A DNA stretch of 64,000 nucleotides from Neolewinella aurantiaca. GTDB lineage: Bacteria > Bacteroidota > Bacteroidia > Chitinophagales > Saprospiraceae. Both the position numbers and the translations under genes were made by a program. The first letter of the stretch is position 1; the number at the start of each line of letters is the position of its first letter. Below, in pieces: positions 57,501-64,000 of the stretch. The stretch lies in the NCBI RefSeq assembly GCF_008014675.1, contig NZ_VOXD01000027.1:1-64000 (forward strand), given 5' to 3'. The notes under the pieces are model-generated. The model made no database searches, was not told where the DNA came from, and was given only the letters and a program-made list of their open reading frames with translations.

Positions 57501-58725
57501 CGGTACCATCAACGTAAGCCTGAGTCAGCAAACCCTGAAGAAGAAAGAAGCTGCTTCCCTCGAAATCACTCCGGGAGAATACCTATCAGTAGTGGTGGAA
57601 GACAACGGCATAGGGATGGATGAACAGGATTTGCTCCACGTTTTTGATCGCTACTACCAGGCCAAAAACCAAACACCCGCTCATCAGTCAGGGTCTGGCA
57701 TTGGTATGGAGTTGGTGTACAAGCTGACCCGCCTGCACCAGGGAGCTATCATAGCTGAAAGCGAACTAGGCCTTTTCACCCGGTTCATCGTCTACCTGCC
57801 CGTCGAAGCCGAATTATACCCGGAAGCAACGGTGCTGAAAACCAGCCCTGAACCTGCGTCCGCGCCGGAAAACCTGATCGCTCCACCGGTAGAACATCCC
57901 GCTTATACCCCACGAACGGAACAACCCTCCGGAGGGAAAAAAGGTAGCGTGTTGGTAGTAGAGGATAACGAAGAACTCAGGCAAACGATCGTGGATATAC
58001 TGTCCGACGATTTCAATGTGCTAGAGGCCGCCAACGGAAGAGAAGGATTCGAACAGGCTAAGCAACACACCCCAAGGGTCATCATTACTGACCTCGTTAT
58101 GCCCGTCGGTGACGGGCTTTCTCTGATCAAAAATGTCCGCAGCGACGAAGCAACCCGTCACCTTCCCGTTTTTGTCCTGACCGCAAAGTCATCGGATGAG
58201 GCACGCAAAGAATGCCTCGAGGCCGGCGCTTCGGATTTTATCGAAAAGCCTTTCAGTATGGAATTTCTGCGGTGGAAAATCCACAACAGCATGGATCAGC
58301 AAAAGTCTATGCGCGATAAGTTCAGCAAGACGATCAGCGTGCAATCGTCCGAAATAGAACTGGAATCGCCGGATGAATACCTGATTCAGGATTTGATCAA
58401 ACTGGTGGAAGACAACATCGAAAACCCCGAACTGAGCGTACAGTTTCTGGCCCACGAAATAGGTATGAGCCGCGCCAATCTGTACCGTAAGCTCAAAAGC
58501 ATCGTGAACGATACGCCCGTGTCTTTCATCAAGAAGATCAGGTTGGATCGCGCCCGTAAAATTCTGAAGATGAATAAGTTTTACGTTTCTGAAGTAGCCT
58601 ACATGTGTGGTTTCAGTAGTCGTAAATACTTCACCAGGTGCTTCCAGAAAGCTTTCGGTTGTTCACCTTCGGAGTACGCTGAGCAGCACAAGTCTTCGTT
58701 ATCCGAAACAGAGCCGACTACCTGA
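54592..58725 (+). CDS. Hybrid two-component system regulator (HTCS)
   Basis: A ~1377-residue one-protein two-component system. A signal/anchor (IIGLLVISLFFAHFATAQ) is followed by two periplasmic propeller blocks of repeated WIGT..GLYR segments (about 60-650), a Y_Y_Y domain, a membrane segment (AYWGYGIIAVFIAYLLYRLY near 790), a HisKA domain with FFTDISHELRTPL (near 845), HATPase (GSGIGMELVYKL), a receiver with VLVVEDNEEL and phospho-acceptor Asp in IITDLVMP (near 1165), and a C-terminal AraC-type HTH (about 1280-1366). The frame begins at 54487, but 54592 or 54604 gives a normal signal sequence. Family members sense oligosaccharides and activate the neighbouring susCD operon. Confidence 0.92.
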   Translation: MTRQMKITCFLNNLSLYSERIIGLLVISLFFAHFATAQQQQSSFSHLEVKGNRFKQEARTLYEDSFGFLWIGTNNGLYRYDGNRMKGYYHNPFDSVSLANNTIHFIVEDDQQNLWIASDSYLSFFDRRKEVFQNFFKGQRTSYLYAGKKGSIWAMVNGKGLLKVSRDESSGQITFDSVKTAASGGNTLIGDEFGRVWIGAQDGLTQVENGTANKPATGFGFPVNQLEKGKDQGFWVASGATLRRVMYFKEENRLEVTAVCELPPLHERPEQLNRIVSLRNGKDNQLWIGTEDGLYRLNTLEANPVPVRVEDPTQFTRSALQGKINAITTDKYNNVWVGSTHGVVKILARASMLSYTDLRQLSASMSDNRVKAVFEDGKGDTWIGTEESGLYHQPAGSNAVNRIPLAAQSVANIAQRRFGEGLFVAGGNHLYEVDTSLDRPVASIKYSLSKAVMAEVEVSETEQWVGTWGDGLKIFNDDRELPIWKQELVEQTKHDFISLMVVGRNKYVWIGTRGNGLYRVSLQEGKVWHYLPSREKGVTSNAFISVVNDSNGNIWFGTRGGGVLLYNESTDTFTPYTTGEGLPSNTISAMLIDLENNLWLSTPEGIAVFRPHEQTFYTLTTDDGIYENNFQYNSAGSSPDRQRLYFGTTGGYYTIRGGDFKPRQLQAPTVITNLRTYGANALAHDTSFVAAELFSTPRQISLPYYRNNLSIGFSSLDLTAPNKTRYAYRLTGINDYWIYPDNDAREAIYFDLPHGKYHFAVKSTNSDGVWNEEAASLELTILPPYYLTVWAYWGYGIIAVFIAYLLYRLYRQWYQLRKNLLEEKISREKSQEYHQMRLVFFTDISHELRTPLTLILGTIENWKKRGGENLPVTSIQRVYANSIKMKQLINQLLDVHKHNAGEFELKVRPVNAARHFRQVVSTFTDHAAMNQLNLGFSSDGANLQAFLDLSITDKIIGNLVSNAIKYTTSGGTINVSLSQQTLKKKEAASLEITPGEYLSVVVEDNGIGMDEQDLLHVFDRYYQAKNQTPAHQSGSGIGMELVYKLTRLHQGAIIAESELGLFTRFIVYLPVEAELYPEATVLKTSPEPASAPENLIAPPVEHPAYTPRTEQPSGGKKGSVLVVEDNEELRQTIVDILSDDFNVLEAANGREGFEQAKQHTPRVIITDLVMPVGDGLSLIKNVRSDEATRHLPVFVLTAKSSDEARKECLEAGASDFIEKPFSMEFLRWKIHNSMDQQKSMRDKFSKTISVQSSEIELESPDEYLIQDLIKLVEDNIENPELSVQFLAHEIGMSRANLYRKLKSIVNDTPVSFIKKIRLDRARKILKMNKFYVSEVAYMCGFSSRKYFTRCFQKAFGCSPSEYAEQHKSSLSETEPTT
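57850..57866 (+). repeat. Iterated motif copy 17 (inside the regulator)
   Basis: GAACCTGCGTCCGCGCC, one mismatch, encoding EPASAP in the linker between kinase and receiver domains. Confidence 0.6.
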
Positions 58726-58875
58726 TGATGGTTTCGTCGATCAATAAGCATAGCGGCTCCGTCGGATTCGATGAGAATGGTGTTGGTACCCCGCTGTAAC
58801 CCGATGGTTGCGCTGTGCGCGCCCCGGAACGCTACAAAAGTGCCAGCAAGGTTATGCCACAGGAAACGGAAATCG

Positions 58876-59553
58876 TTACCCTTCCGAGTTAAACACCTTT
58901 CCTCCTTCGCACCGCACTACGCGGGCATGGAAGGTGTCCAGCAAGCGATAGTCGTGGGTGGCAAAAAGCACGGCCGTGCCGTGTTCGCGGCCGAGGTTGC
59001 GCATCAGTTCCAGAATGTCTTTGCTGGTTTCGGGATCCAGGTTGCCGGTTACTTCGTCGGCGATCAACAGGGTAGGGGCGTTGAGCAGCGCACGGGCAAA
59101 AGCCACCCGTTGTTGTTCTCCTCCGCTGAGGGTGTGGGGCATACTGCGCCGACGATCGGCCAGCCCTACTTCCTGGAGCACCTGATCGATGCGCTCTTCT
59201 GCGCCGGTACCTTTTTTCCACCCGGTTGCTTCGAGGGCGAAGCGGAGGTTGTCTTCGACGGACCGGTCCATGAGTAAGTTGAAGTCCTGAAAAACGATGC
59301 CGAGTTGGCGGCGCAGTTTCGGGATTTTTCGCCGGCCCGTTTTCCGGAGATCAAAACCGGATACCGTTGCCGAGCCGGAGGCGAGCGGAAGAGCAGCGTA
59401 AAGGGTTTTCAGCAGGCTCGACTTGCCGGAGCCCGTTTTGCCAACGAGGTAAACGAATTCGCCGCGGGCAATACGTAAGTCTACATTTTCCAGGATGTTG
59501 CGGTTTCCTTGTCGGATATTTACACCGCGTAGTTCAACTATCGCCTCGGTCAT
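58876..59553 (-). CDS. ftsE: FtsE-like ABC ATPase
   Basis: A 225-residue ABC ATPase: Walker A VGKTGSGKSSL, Q-loop VFQDFNLLMD, signature LSGGEQQRVAFARAL, Walker B TLLIADEVTG, then a switch His in FATHDYRL. Size and sequence match FtsE, the partner of FtsX in cell division. The start at 59553 (MTEAIVELRG) is preferred over the longer frame to 59595. ftsX lies ~22 kb away, so the pair is split. No permease gene is adjacent. Confidence 0.82.
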   Translation of the reverse strand: MTEAIVELRGVNIRQGNRNILENVDLRIARGEFVYLVGKTGSGKSSLLKTLYAALPLASGSATVSGFDLRKTGRRKIPKLRRQLGIVFQDFNLLMDRSVEDNLRFALEATGWKKGTGAEERIDQVLQEVGLADRRRSMPHTLSGGEQQRVAFARALLNAPTLLIADEVTGNLDPETSKDILELMRNLGREHGTAVLFATHDYRLLDTFHARVVRCEGGKVFNSEG

Positions 59554-59865
59554 TTGGTATGATTTGTGTCCGCTCTCAACGTTTTGCGGCTTCAAGGTAT
59601 CTAAAAAGTAACTGAGTTAGCAGTTTTGTGGTTTATTGAATTAATTGCTGCCCATACTGGTCTCTGTACTCTGCTGGTTCGTCTTCCGGGATTCAACCAG
59701 GCCGCAACTCAATAACTAATCCGACAAATCAGTTAGTAGATGACCAATGAAATCACTTTTCGCCTTTTCCGCTTATTACCTTTGGCGAGCGAGCGCAACG
59801 TAGCGAATGGCCTTTGCCGCAGCAACCCGGCTTCGCCCGAACTCACCAACTCACTAATTCCCCCA

Positions 59866-60963
59866 ATGTTGAAAGAACTACTAACGATTGTACTTATTAC
59901 CGCTTTTTGGGCGGGAACGCAGGATGCAATGTACGCTCAGAAGTACAGCAATGAATTCTTATCCATCGGCGTCGGTGCCCGCGCCCACGGCATGGGGACG
60001 GCCGTTGTTGCCGGACAGCAAGATGTGTACGCTTCTGCCTGGAACCCGGCCGGCCTGGCCGGCCTGTCGTCCGACGACGGCCTGGAGATCGGAGCCATGC
60101 ACGCCGAATGGTTCGGCGGCGTAGGCAATTACGATTACCTCGGTTTTACCCTCCCTCTCTCGGGCAACAACCAACGTCTTGGTTTCAGCCTCATCCGGTT
60201 CGGGATCGATAACATCCCGAATACGCTGTCCCTCTACGAGGCGGACGGAACGATCAACTTCGACAACATTACTGAGTTCTCCGCCGCCGATTACGCGTTC
60301 ATCGGTACCTACGCCAGGGCTTACCCCAAACCGAACGGTGCCCTGCGCCTAGGTGGTAACGTGAAGGTGGTGCGCCGCACCATCGGCGAGTTCGCCAACA
60401 GTTGGGGCTTCGGCCTTGATCTCGGGGCACAGCTCGAAAAGAAAAACTGGACTTTCGCCCTCCTGGCCCGCGACATCACCACCACCTTCAATGCGTGGTC
60501 GTTCTCCTTCTCCGACCAGGACAAGGAAACCCTGGAGCTGACCAATAACGCCGTTCCAATCAACAGCGTGGAAACTACCAACCCGACCATAATCCTGGCC
60601 GCTAACCGGAAGTTCACCCTCACCGATAAAATCAACCTCACGGCCGAACTCGACCTCATCGCTACCACCGATGGCGAACGTAATACCCTGATCTCCGGTG
60701 ATCCGGTTTCGCTGGATCCGGCCTTCGGCCTCGAAGGGGCCTATTCCGATTTCATCTTCGTGCGCGCCGGCGTTTCCCAGCTCCAGCGTATTCAGGATTT
60801 TGACGATATAGAACGGCTGAATTCCCGCCCGAGCCTCGGGCTCGGCCTCAAAGTTGGCCAACTCAACGTAGACTACGCCTACACTGACCTCGGCGATGAT
60901 GACGGGCGGAGCACCTACAGCCACATTGTTTCGTTGCGGTTGGGACTGAAGCCGCAAAACTAG
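59866..60963 (+). CDS. PorV/PorQ-like outer-membrane protein
   Basis: A 365-residue outer-membrane beta-barrel with a signal peptide ending AMYAQ. The N-terminal FLSIGVGARAHGMGTAVVAG and ASAWNPAGLAG segments are typical of the PorV/PorQ family, relatives of FadL, that serve as shuttles or accessory subunits in type IX secretion. The start at 59866 is chosen because the upstream 42 codons lack a signal peptide. It is alone in its operon and ends in a clear terminator. Whether it is a true PorV or a paralogue cannot be told by eye. Confidence 0.78.
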   Translation: MLKELLTIVLITAFWAGTQDAMYAQKYSNEFLSIGVGARAHGMGTAVVAGQQDVYASAWNPAGLAGLSSDDGLEIGAMHAEWFGGVGNYDYLGFTLPLSGNNQRLGFSLIRFGIDNIPNTLSLYEADGTINFDNITEFSAADYAFIGTYARAYPKPNGALRLGGNVKVVRRTIGEFANSWGFGLDLGAQLEKKNWTFALLARDITTTFNAWSFSFSDQDKETLELTNNAVPINSVETTNPTIILAANRKFTLTDKINLTAELDLIATTDGERNTLISGDPVSLDPAFGLEGAYSDFIFVRAGVSQLQRIQDFDDIERLNSRPSLGLGLKVGQLNVDYAYTDLGDDDGRSTYSHIVSLRLGLKPQN

Positions 60964-60970
60964 CCGCCCG

Positions 60971-60996
60971 GCAGCCTTCAGGCTGCTGTTCTTTTT
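60971..60996 (+). terminator. Intrinsic terminator after the PorV-like gene
   Basis: GCAGCCTTCAGGCTGC hairpin followed by TGTTCTTTTT. A related perfect palindrome, GGCAGCCTGCAGGCTGCC, lies at 61048-61065. Confidence 0.75.
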
Positions 60997-61120
60997 GCCT
61001 TCAGGCAGAGAACGAGCTGATGCTGAAGGGCCTGACGGCCACAGAAGGGCAGCCTGCAGGCTGCCGAATAGGACAACGATTGGTGAAAAATTACGTTGAT
61101 AGCCATAAGACTCCCCGCTT

Positions 61121-61843
61121 ATGCTCCAACGTACCCTCCTTCCCCTGCTCTTTTTAACTCTCCTCTGCACCAGCGTCCGCGCCCAAAGCAGTGTCGAGGA
61201 ATTCAGACTTGGCGGTACCGCCCGCATCCTCGATGATGAGTGCATCCGGCTTACACCAGACGTGCAGTTCGCGAGCGGATCAGCCTGGTACGAGAAAGCG
61301 ATTGACCTCAACGAACCCTTCGAAATCACCGTCTGCCTGGTTCTGGGCAAGAACGACGAAGATGGTGCTGATGGCATCGGTTTTATCTTTCACCCAACCA
61401 TGCGCACTGGCTACCGGGGAGAAGGAATGGGCTTCGCCGGTCTGGTGCCCTCGCTTGGCATTGAGTTCGATACCTACCAGAATTATCACCTCGGAGACCC
61501 TGCCGAAGACCACGTTGCCATCAACATTAACGGGCGAACCCATCATGCCAGCAGTATTACCGGCCCAACGCCGGTGGGCAACCTTGAAGACGGCAGCAAA
61601 CACCTCCTTTGGATCAATTGGGACCCCATCGAAAAACAACTGTCCGTCATGCTCGACGGCAAAGAACGCGCCAAACTGAGCGCCAACATCGTCGCTGAAC
61701 TATTTGGTGGTAACTCTACCGTTTTTTGGGGAGTGACTGCGGCCACCGGCCGCAAAACCAACTTTCAGGATATCTGCATCAAGAAACTCACCTTCGCTGA
61801 AGCTAAGGTGCAGCCGAAAGTCGATTTCGGAGGAAAGAGGTAA
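61121..61843 (+). CDS. L-type lectin-domain protein, secreted
   Basis: A 240-residue exported protein with signal peptide MLQRTLLPLLFLTLLCTSVRA. The rest is a legume-lectin-like (concanavalin-type) jelly roll: FEITVCLVLGKNDEDGADGIGFIF, GFAGLVPSLGIEFDTYQNYH with the metal-binding Asp and Asn region, DHVAININGRTHH, and VFWGVTAATGRKTN near the end. It likely binds carbohydrate at the cell surface; there is no sorting tail or anchor. The signal peptide is partly encoded by an iterated-motif copy. Confidence 0.82.
   Translation: MLQRTLLPLLFLTLLCTSVRAQSSVEEFRLGGTARILDDECIRLTPDVQFASGSAWYEKAIDLNEPFEITVCLVLGKNDEDGADGIGFIFHPTMRTGYRGEGMGFAGLVPSLGIEFDTYQNYHLGDPAEDHVAININGRTHHASSITGPTPVGNLEDGSKHLLWINWDPIEKQLSVMLDGKERAKLSANIVAELFGGNSTVFWGVTAATGRKTNFQDICIKKLTFAEAKVQPKVDFGGKR
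61167..61184 (+). repeat. Iterated motif copy 18 (lectin signal peptide)
   Basis: GCACCAGCGTCCGCGCCC, one mismatch, encoding CTSVRAQ at the signal cleavage site. Confidence 0.6.
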
Positions 61844-61920
61844 GGCTTGTCGTCAAGGTCACCCGCCGGGACGTTCAGTTGATTATACCTGAATCACTTC
61901 GGATCAGGTGTAAAACAAGA

Positions 61921-61949
61921 AACCCCGGCAAGCGATGCTTACCGGGGTT
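61921..61949. terminator. Bidirectional terminator between lectin gene and tRNA-His
   Basis: AACCCCGG and CCGGGGTT pair around an inner AAGC/GCTT stem. On the minus strand (after the tRNA) it is followed by TCTTGTTTT. Confidence 0.7.
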
Positions 61950-61968
61950 ATTCAACTGAGTCAGTTAG

Positions 61969-62043
61969 GGTGAAAGACCGGTCTCGAACCGGCGACCTCC
62001 GGAATCACAATCCGGCGCTCTAACCAACTGAGCTACAATCACC
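61969..62043 (-). tRNA. tRNA-His (GTG)
   Basis: On the minus strand the gene folds as a cloverleaf: D-arm AGCTCAGTTGGTTAGAGC, anticodon stem CCGGA/TCCGG with loop TTGTGAT giving anticodon GTG, and T-arm GCCGGTTCGAGACCGGT. A G at position -1 opposite C73, the mark of tRNA-His, is encoded. The CCA end is not encoded. A possible TATCTTTG promoter box lies upstream. Confidence 0.93.
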
Positions 62044-62094
62044 ATTTGAATGGGCTGGACTCAGTTTTCTTGGCTGCTTAGTATTAAAGCGCCG

Positions 62095-62102
62095 CAAAGA
62101 TA
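62095..62102 (-). promoter_or_regulatory. TAnnTTTG promoter box for tRNA-His
   Basis: TATCTTTG on the minus strand matches the Bacteroidota -7 consensus, about 50 bases upstream of the tRNA. No clear -33 TTTG is seen. Confidence 0.45.
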
Positions 62103-62128
62103 AAAAGTTCCCTCGTAAGGATAAAACT

Positions 62129-62938
62129 TTATGGAAGGTATTTTTTTAAAGCACTTGCCATTTTTGTCTGGAGATCCTGTGCCGCTGCTCTGGATTTATC
62201 CGCAAAGTCCTCACCATCACCGGCGTAGAGAATACCTCGGCTGCTATTTACGAGCAGGCCGCAATGATCATTCATCCCGAATTTACACACGCCTTCGAGG
62301 TCGCCTCCCTGCGCCCCAATGCCGGGAACAAGGAAAAAGTAGTCTGGAGTAAGTGCCCGCAACTCCGCAAACTTCTCTGCCTGGGTGGCGCCGCATACAA
62401 ACATCAGCTGGTCGGCCGTACCCCATTCTGCGGCACGGGTCATCACTTTAGCGTAGAGCGGCTGCTCGCCGTCCTGACTTGCGTGCTGAAAATCCTGGCT
62501 GCCTTTATTGCTGGTCAGCGCAAGGAGAATAGTCCACTTCCCATCGTACTCGAGGAAGGGTTTGACGGAGTCGGAACCCATGTAAGGCGCTACCGTGATG
62601 GAGTCCGCGCCCAAGGTGTTGAACGCGAAGCTGGCGTAATAGCGGCTGGTGTTACCGATGTCGCCGCGTTTTGCGTCCACAATTGTAAAGTGCTCATCAC
62701 CAATGTAGTCGATGGTTTCTTTCAGGATGCGCATTCCGTCGAGCCCGAGTGCCTCGTAGAAGGCAGTATTCGGTTTGTACGCGACGCAGAGGTCGCGGGT
62801 AGCGTCAATGATTGCTTTGTTGAAAGCGAGCACATCGCCGTTCAGGTGAGCGGGCATCTTGGCCGGATCGGCGTCAAGGCCGACACAGAGAAAGCTTTGT
62901 TTGCGTTGGATCTGTTCAAATAGCGCTTCTCGGTTCAT
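62129..62938 (-). CDS. pyrF: Orotidine 5'-phosphate decarboxylase, type 2
   Basis: A 269-residue enzyme of pyrimidine synthesis that converts OMP to UMP. SFLCVGLDADPAKMP opens the barrel; FTIVDAKRGDIGNTSRYYA holds the catalytic Lys and Asp of the type 2 (longer) form; VPGIGAQGGDLEG and LLVNSSRGILYAG bind phosphate. Its start overlaps the stop of the lipoprotein gene upstream by four bases, so the two are coupled. Confidence 0.93.
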   Translation of the reverse strand: MNREALFEQIQRKQSFLCVGLDADPAKMPAHLNGDVLAFNKAIIDATRDLCVAYKPNTAFYEALGLDGMRILKETIDYIGDEHFTIVDAKRGDIGNTSRYYASFAFNTLGADSITVAPYMGSDSVKPFLEYDGKWTILLALTSNKGSQDFQHASQDGEQPLYAKVMTRAAEWGTADQLMFVCGATQAEKFAELRALTPDYFFLVPGIGAQGGDLEGVCKFGMNDHCGLLVNSSRGILYAGDGEDFADKSRAAAQDLQTKMASALKKYLP

Positions 62939-63540
62939 TCCGTAGGAGATTCGTATTGGTAAATAATGCGGGTGACGAATTCATTTTCGTCGGCCGTTTG
63001 TTGGGGCCCAACGGGGTATTCTTCGATGCTGGGACGCAGCTGTTTCAGTCCCCGGAGGTTTAATTCCTTCCCGAGCGCAACGTGCATAGCCGAGAGGGCG
63101 CTGTAAGACCCGTTCATGTCCAGCGCGATGGCGCTGGTGGCGGGGAGGGTAACGGTAACGTAGGGAGGGAGCTTGGTTCCGGCTTCAACGGGTAGTGCTA
63201 CGGCGACATCGGCCCAGCCGCGTTCCGTATCCCACGCGTAGGTGAAAGCGTTCATGGGGCCGGTTGCGATTACGCCGGCCTTGCTCGCCGCAACCGAAAG
63301 GGCCTCGGTCTCCATTCCGAAAAAGCCGTTTACGTCCAGCAGGGAAAGCTCCTGACGAAAGACGAGGTAGTGGCGCTCGGGAAGTTCCAGGTCAAGGTAT
63401 TCAAGCTGCAGGGATTGTACGCTTGTGTCACCGCCTTCAGTGGCAGTCGAAATTACTTCTTTTACCTCCCCGCTTTTGCCGCAGGCAAAAAGAAGCAGAA
63501 AAGGGATAAGGAAGATCGGAATACGAAGGGTCGCTCGCAT
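62935..63540 (-). CDS. Lipoprotein with GyrI-like C-terminal domain
   Basis: A 201-residue lipoprotein (LLLFAC lipobox, Cys20). After a short linker comes a GyrI/SOUL-like small-molecule-binding fold. The end (GSYSALSAMHVALGKELNLR, then SIEEYPVGPQQTADENEFVT and RIIYQY) resembles the tail of AraC effector-binding/GyrI domains, where a conserved Glu in the EEY region binds ligand. Function is unknown. It is coupled to pyrF by a four-base overlap. Confidence 0.65.
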   Translation of the reverse strand: MRATLRIPIFLIPFLLLFACGKSGEVKEVISTATEGGDTSVQSLQLEYLDLELPERHYLVFRQELSLLDVNGFFGMETEALSVAASKAGVIATGPMNAFTYAWDTERGWADVAVALPVEAGTKLPPYVTVTLPATSAIALDMNGSYSALSAMHVALGKELNLRGLKQLRPSIEEYPVGPQQTADENEFVTRIIYQYESPTE

Positions 63541-63560
63541 AGTTAGGTTTTACTTTGGGG

Positions 63561-63568
63561 CAAAGGTA
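63561..63568 (-). promoter_or_regulatory. TAnnTTTG promoter box of the lipoprotein-pyrF operon
   Basis: TACCTTTG on the minus strand, 21 bases upstream of the start codon, a perfect match to the Bacteroidota -7 element. No clear -33 element. Confidence 0.45.
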
Positions 63569-63598
63569 ATATTATGCCCGGAAGGAGAAGCAGATTCC

Positions 63599-63615
63599 GG
63601 CGCGAACGCAGGTGC
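63599..63615 (-). repeat. Iterated motif copy 19 (intergenic)
   Basis: Forward sense GCACCTGCGTTCGCGCC. It lies between the lipoprotein promoter and the T9SS type B gene. Confidence 0.7.
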
Positions 63616-63641
63616 AACGGAGGTTGAACGGAGCAGAGTAG

Positions 63642-64000
63642 TTACCTCACCAGCGTAACCCCCCCCTTTACGATCTCGGTTATCCCGTCAAAACGCTCGT
63701 AGGAGACCACGTAAGCGTAGACACCACCGGGAGATAACTGCCCGTTCGGTGCAGTTCCGTTCCAACCAGCATTCGGATCATTGACCGGGAAGTTCTCAAG
63801 GCCATAAACGCGGTTGCCCCAACGGTCGAAAATGTGCAGGTAATTGATAATTTCTACAAACTCCGGATTGCCGAATACAGTATAAATATCATTGACTCCG
63901 TCTCCGTTGGCCGGGCTGAATGCCGTTGGCATGTAAATGAGGTCTCCTTCATCCACAATCACATTCTGGCGCAGCATGAGCTCGCAGCCGTTGGTGTCCA
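63642..64000 (-). CDS. Protein with T9SS type B (CHU C-terminal) sorting domain, partial
   Basis: Only the C-terminal end lies in the window; the frame is open past 64000 (DTNGCEL upstream of the internal Met at 63977). The visible ~119 residues are the gliding-motility-associated C-terminal domain: YMPTAFSPANGDGVNDIYTV, NYLHIFDRWGNRVYG, WNGTAPNGQLSPGGVYAYVV and the final VKGGVTLVR. Such tails direct export by type IX secretion and sit on large adhesin-like surface proteins. The upstream body is unknown. Confidence 0.85.
   Translation of the reverse strand, partial: DTNGCELMLRQNVIVDEGDLIYMPTAFSPANGDGVNDIYTVFGNPEFVEIINYLHIFDRWGNRVYGLENFPVNDPNAGWNGTAPNGQLSPGGVYAYVVSYERFDGITEIVKGGVTLVR

Noticed and set aside
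58726-58875. Protein-like stretch on the minus strand (LAGTFVAFRGAH, TNTILIESDGAAML)
   Set aside because: No start codon and no boundary from the neighbouring genes; it may be a gene remnant but cannot be supported.

Overview
The window looks like a chromosomal piece of a marine, polysaccharide-degrading member of the Bacteroidota, most like the Saprospiria (Lewinella-type). This placement is inferred from gene content. The evidence is a SusC/SusD pair with a divergent hybrid two-component regulator, type IX secretion C-terminal domains (type A on two proteins, type B at the right edge), a PorV/PorQ-like porin, DUF3098 between ftsX and uppP, TAnnTTTG-type promoter boxes and many signal-peptide-bearing lipoproteins.

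Layout. 1-7.2 kb: a cut-off gene, a DUF294 nucleotidyltransferase and DnaQ-like exonuclease pair, a large GT-C-like membrane protein, and the two subunits of a 3-oxoacid CoA-transferase. 7.3-17.2 kb: an ArsC/LMW-PTP-like protein, a giant metallophosphoesterase with an outer-membrane barrel, a PQQ-type sugar dehydrogenase with a T9SS tail, a GH113-like lipoprotein and a hot-dog thioesterase. 17.2-19.6 kb and 26.8-30.2 kb: two large arrays of structured repeats in opposite orientation. They bracket a sulfatase, DUF1801, a membrane protein, a small unknown, an orphan histidine kinase and an M28 peptidase. 30.4-36.6 kb: a 4-helix-bundle sensor, a fatty acid desaturase, truB, a cytochrome c, uppP, DUF3098 and ftsX. 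36.7-37.8 kb: a P-domain T9SS protein. 38.1-58.7 kb: a polysaccharide utilisation locus with a GH2 beta-galactosidase, a sulfatase fused to a clan-A glycoside hydrolase, two further sulfatases, a pseudogene, SusD, SusC and the hybrid regulator. 58.9-64 kb: ftsE, the PorV-like porin, an L-type lectin, tRNA-His, pyrF, a GyrI-like lipoprotein and the end of a T9SS type B protein.

How the parts fit. The locus at 38-59 kb reads as a sulfated galactan system: the SusCD pair imports oligosaccharides, surface or periplasmic sulfatases remove sulfate, the fused hydrolase cuts the chain, the GH2 enzyme removes galactose, and the hybrid regulator senses the product. Substrate identity is inferred.

The least ordinary content is non-coding. 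(1) Nineteen copies of a short motif, GCACCTGCGNNCGCGCC, lie in both intergenic DNA and genes, in different reading frames. (2) A ~200-bp element family (nine A-type, five B-type copies) folds into a long hairpin, and its paired positions change together between the two types. (3) The two arrays of this element are mutually inverted and could support inversion of the ~7 kb between them. (4) At least two MITE-like palindromic elements are present, one with a perfect 8-bp target duplication and one interrupted by a second palindromic element.
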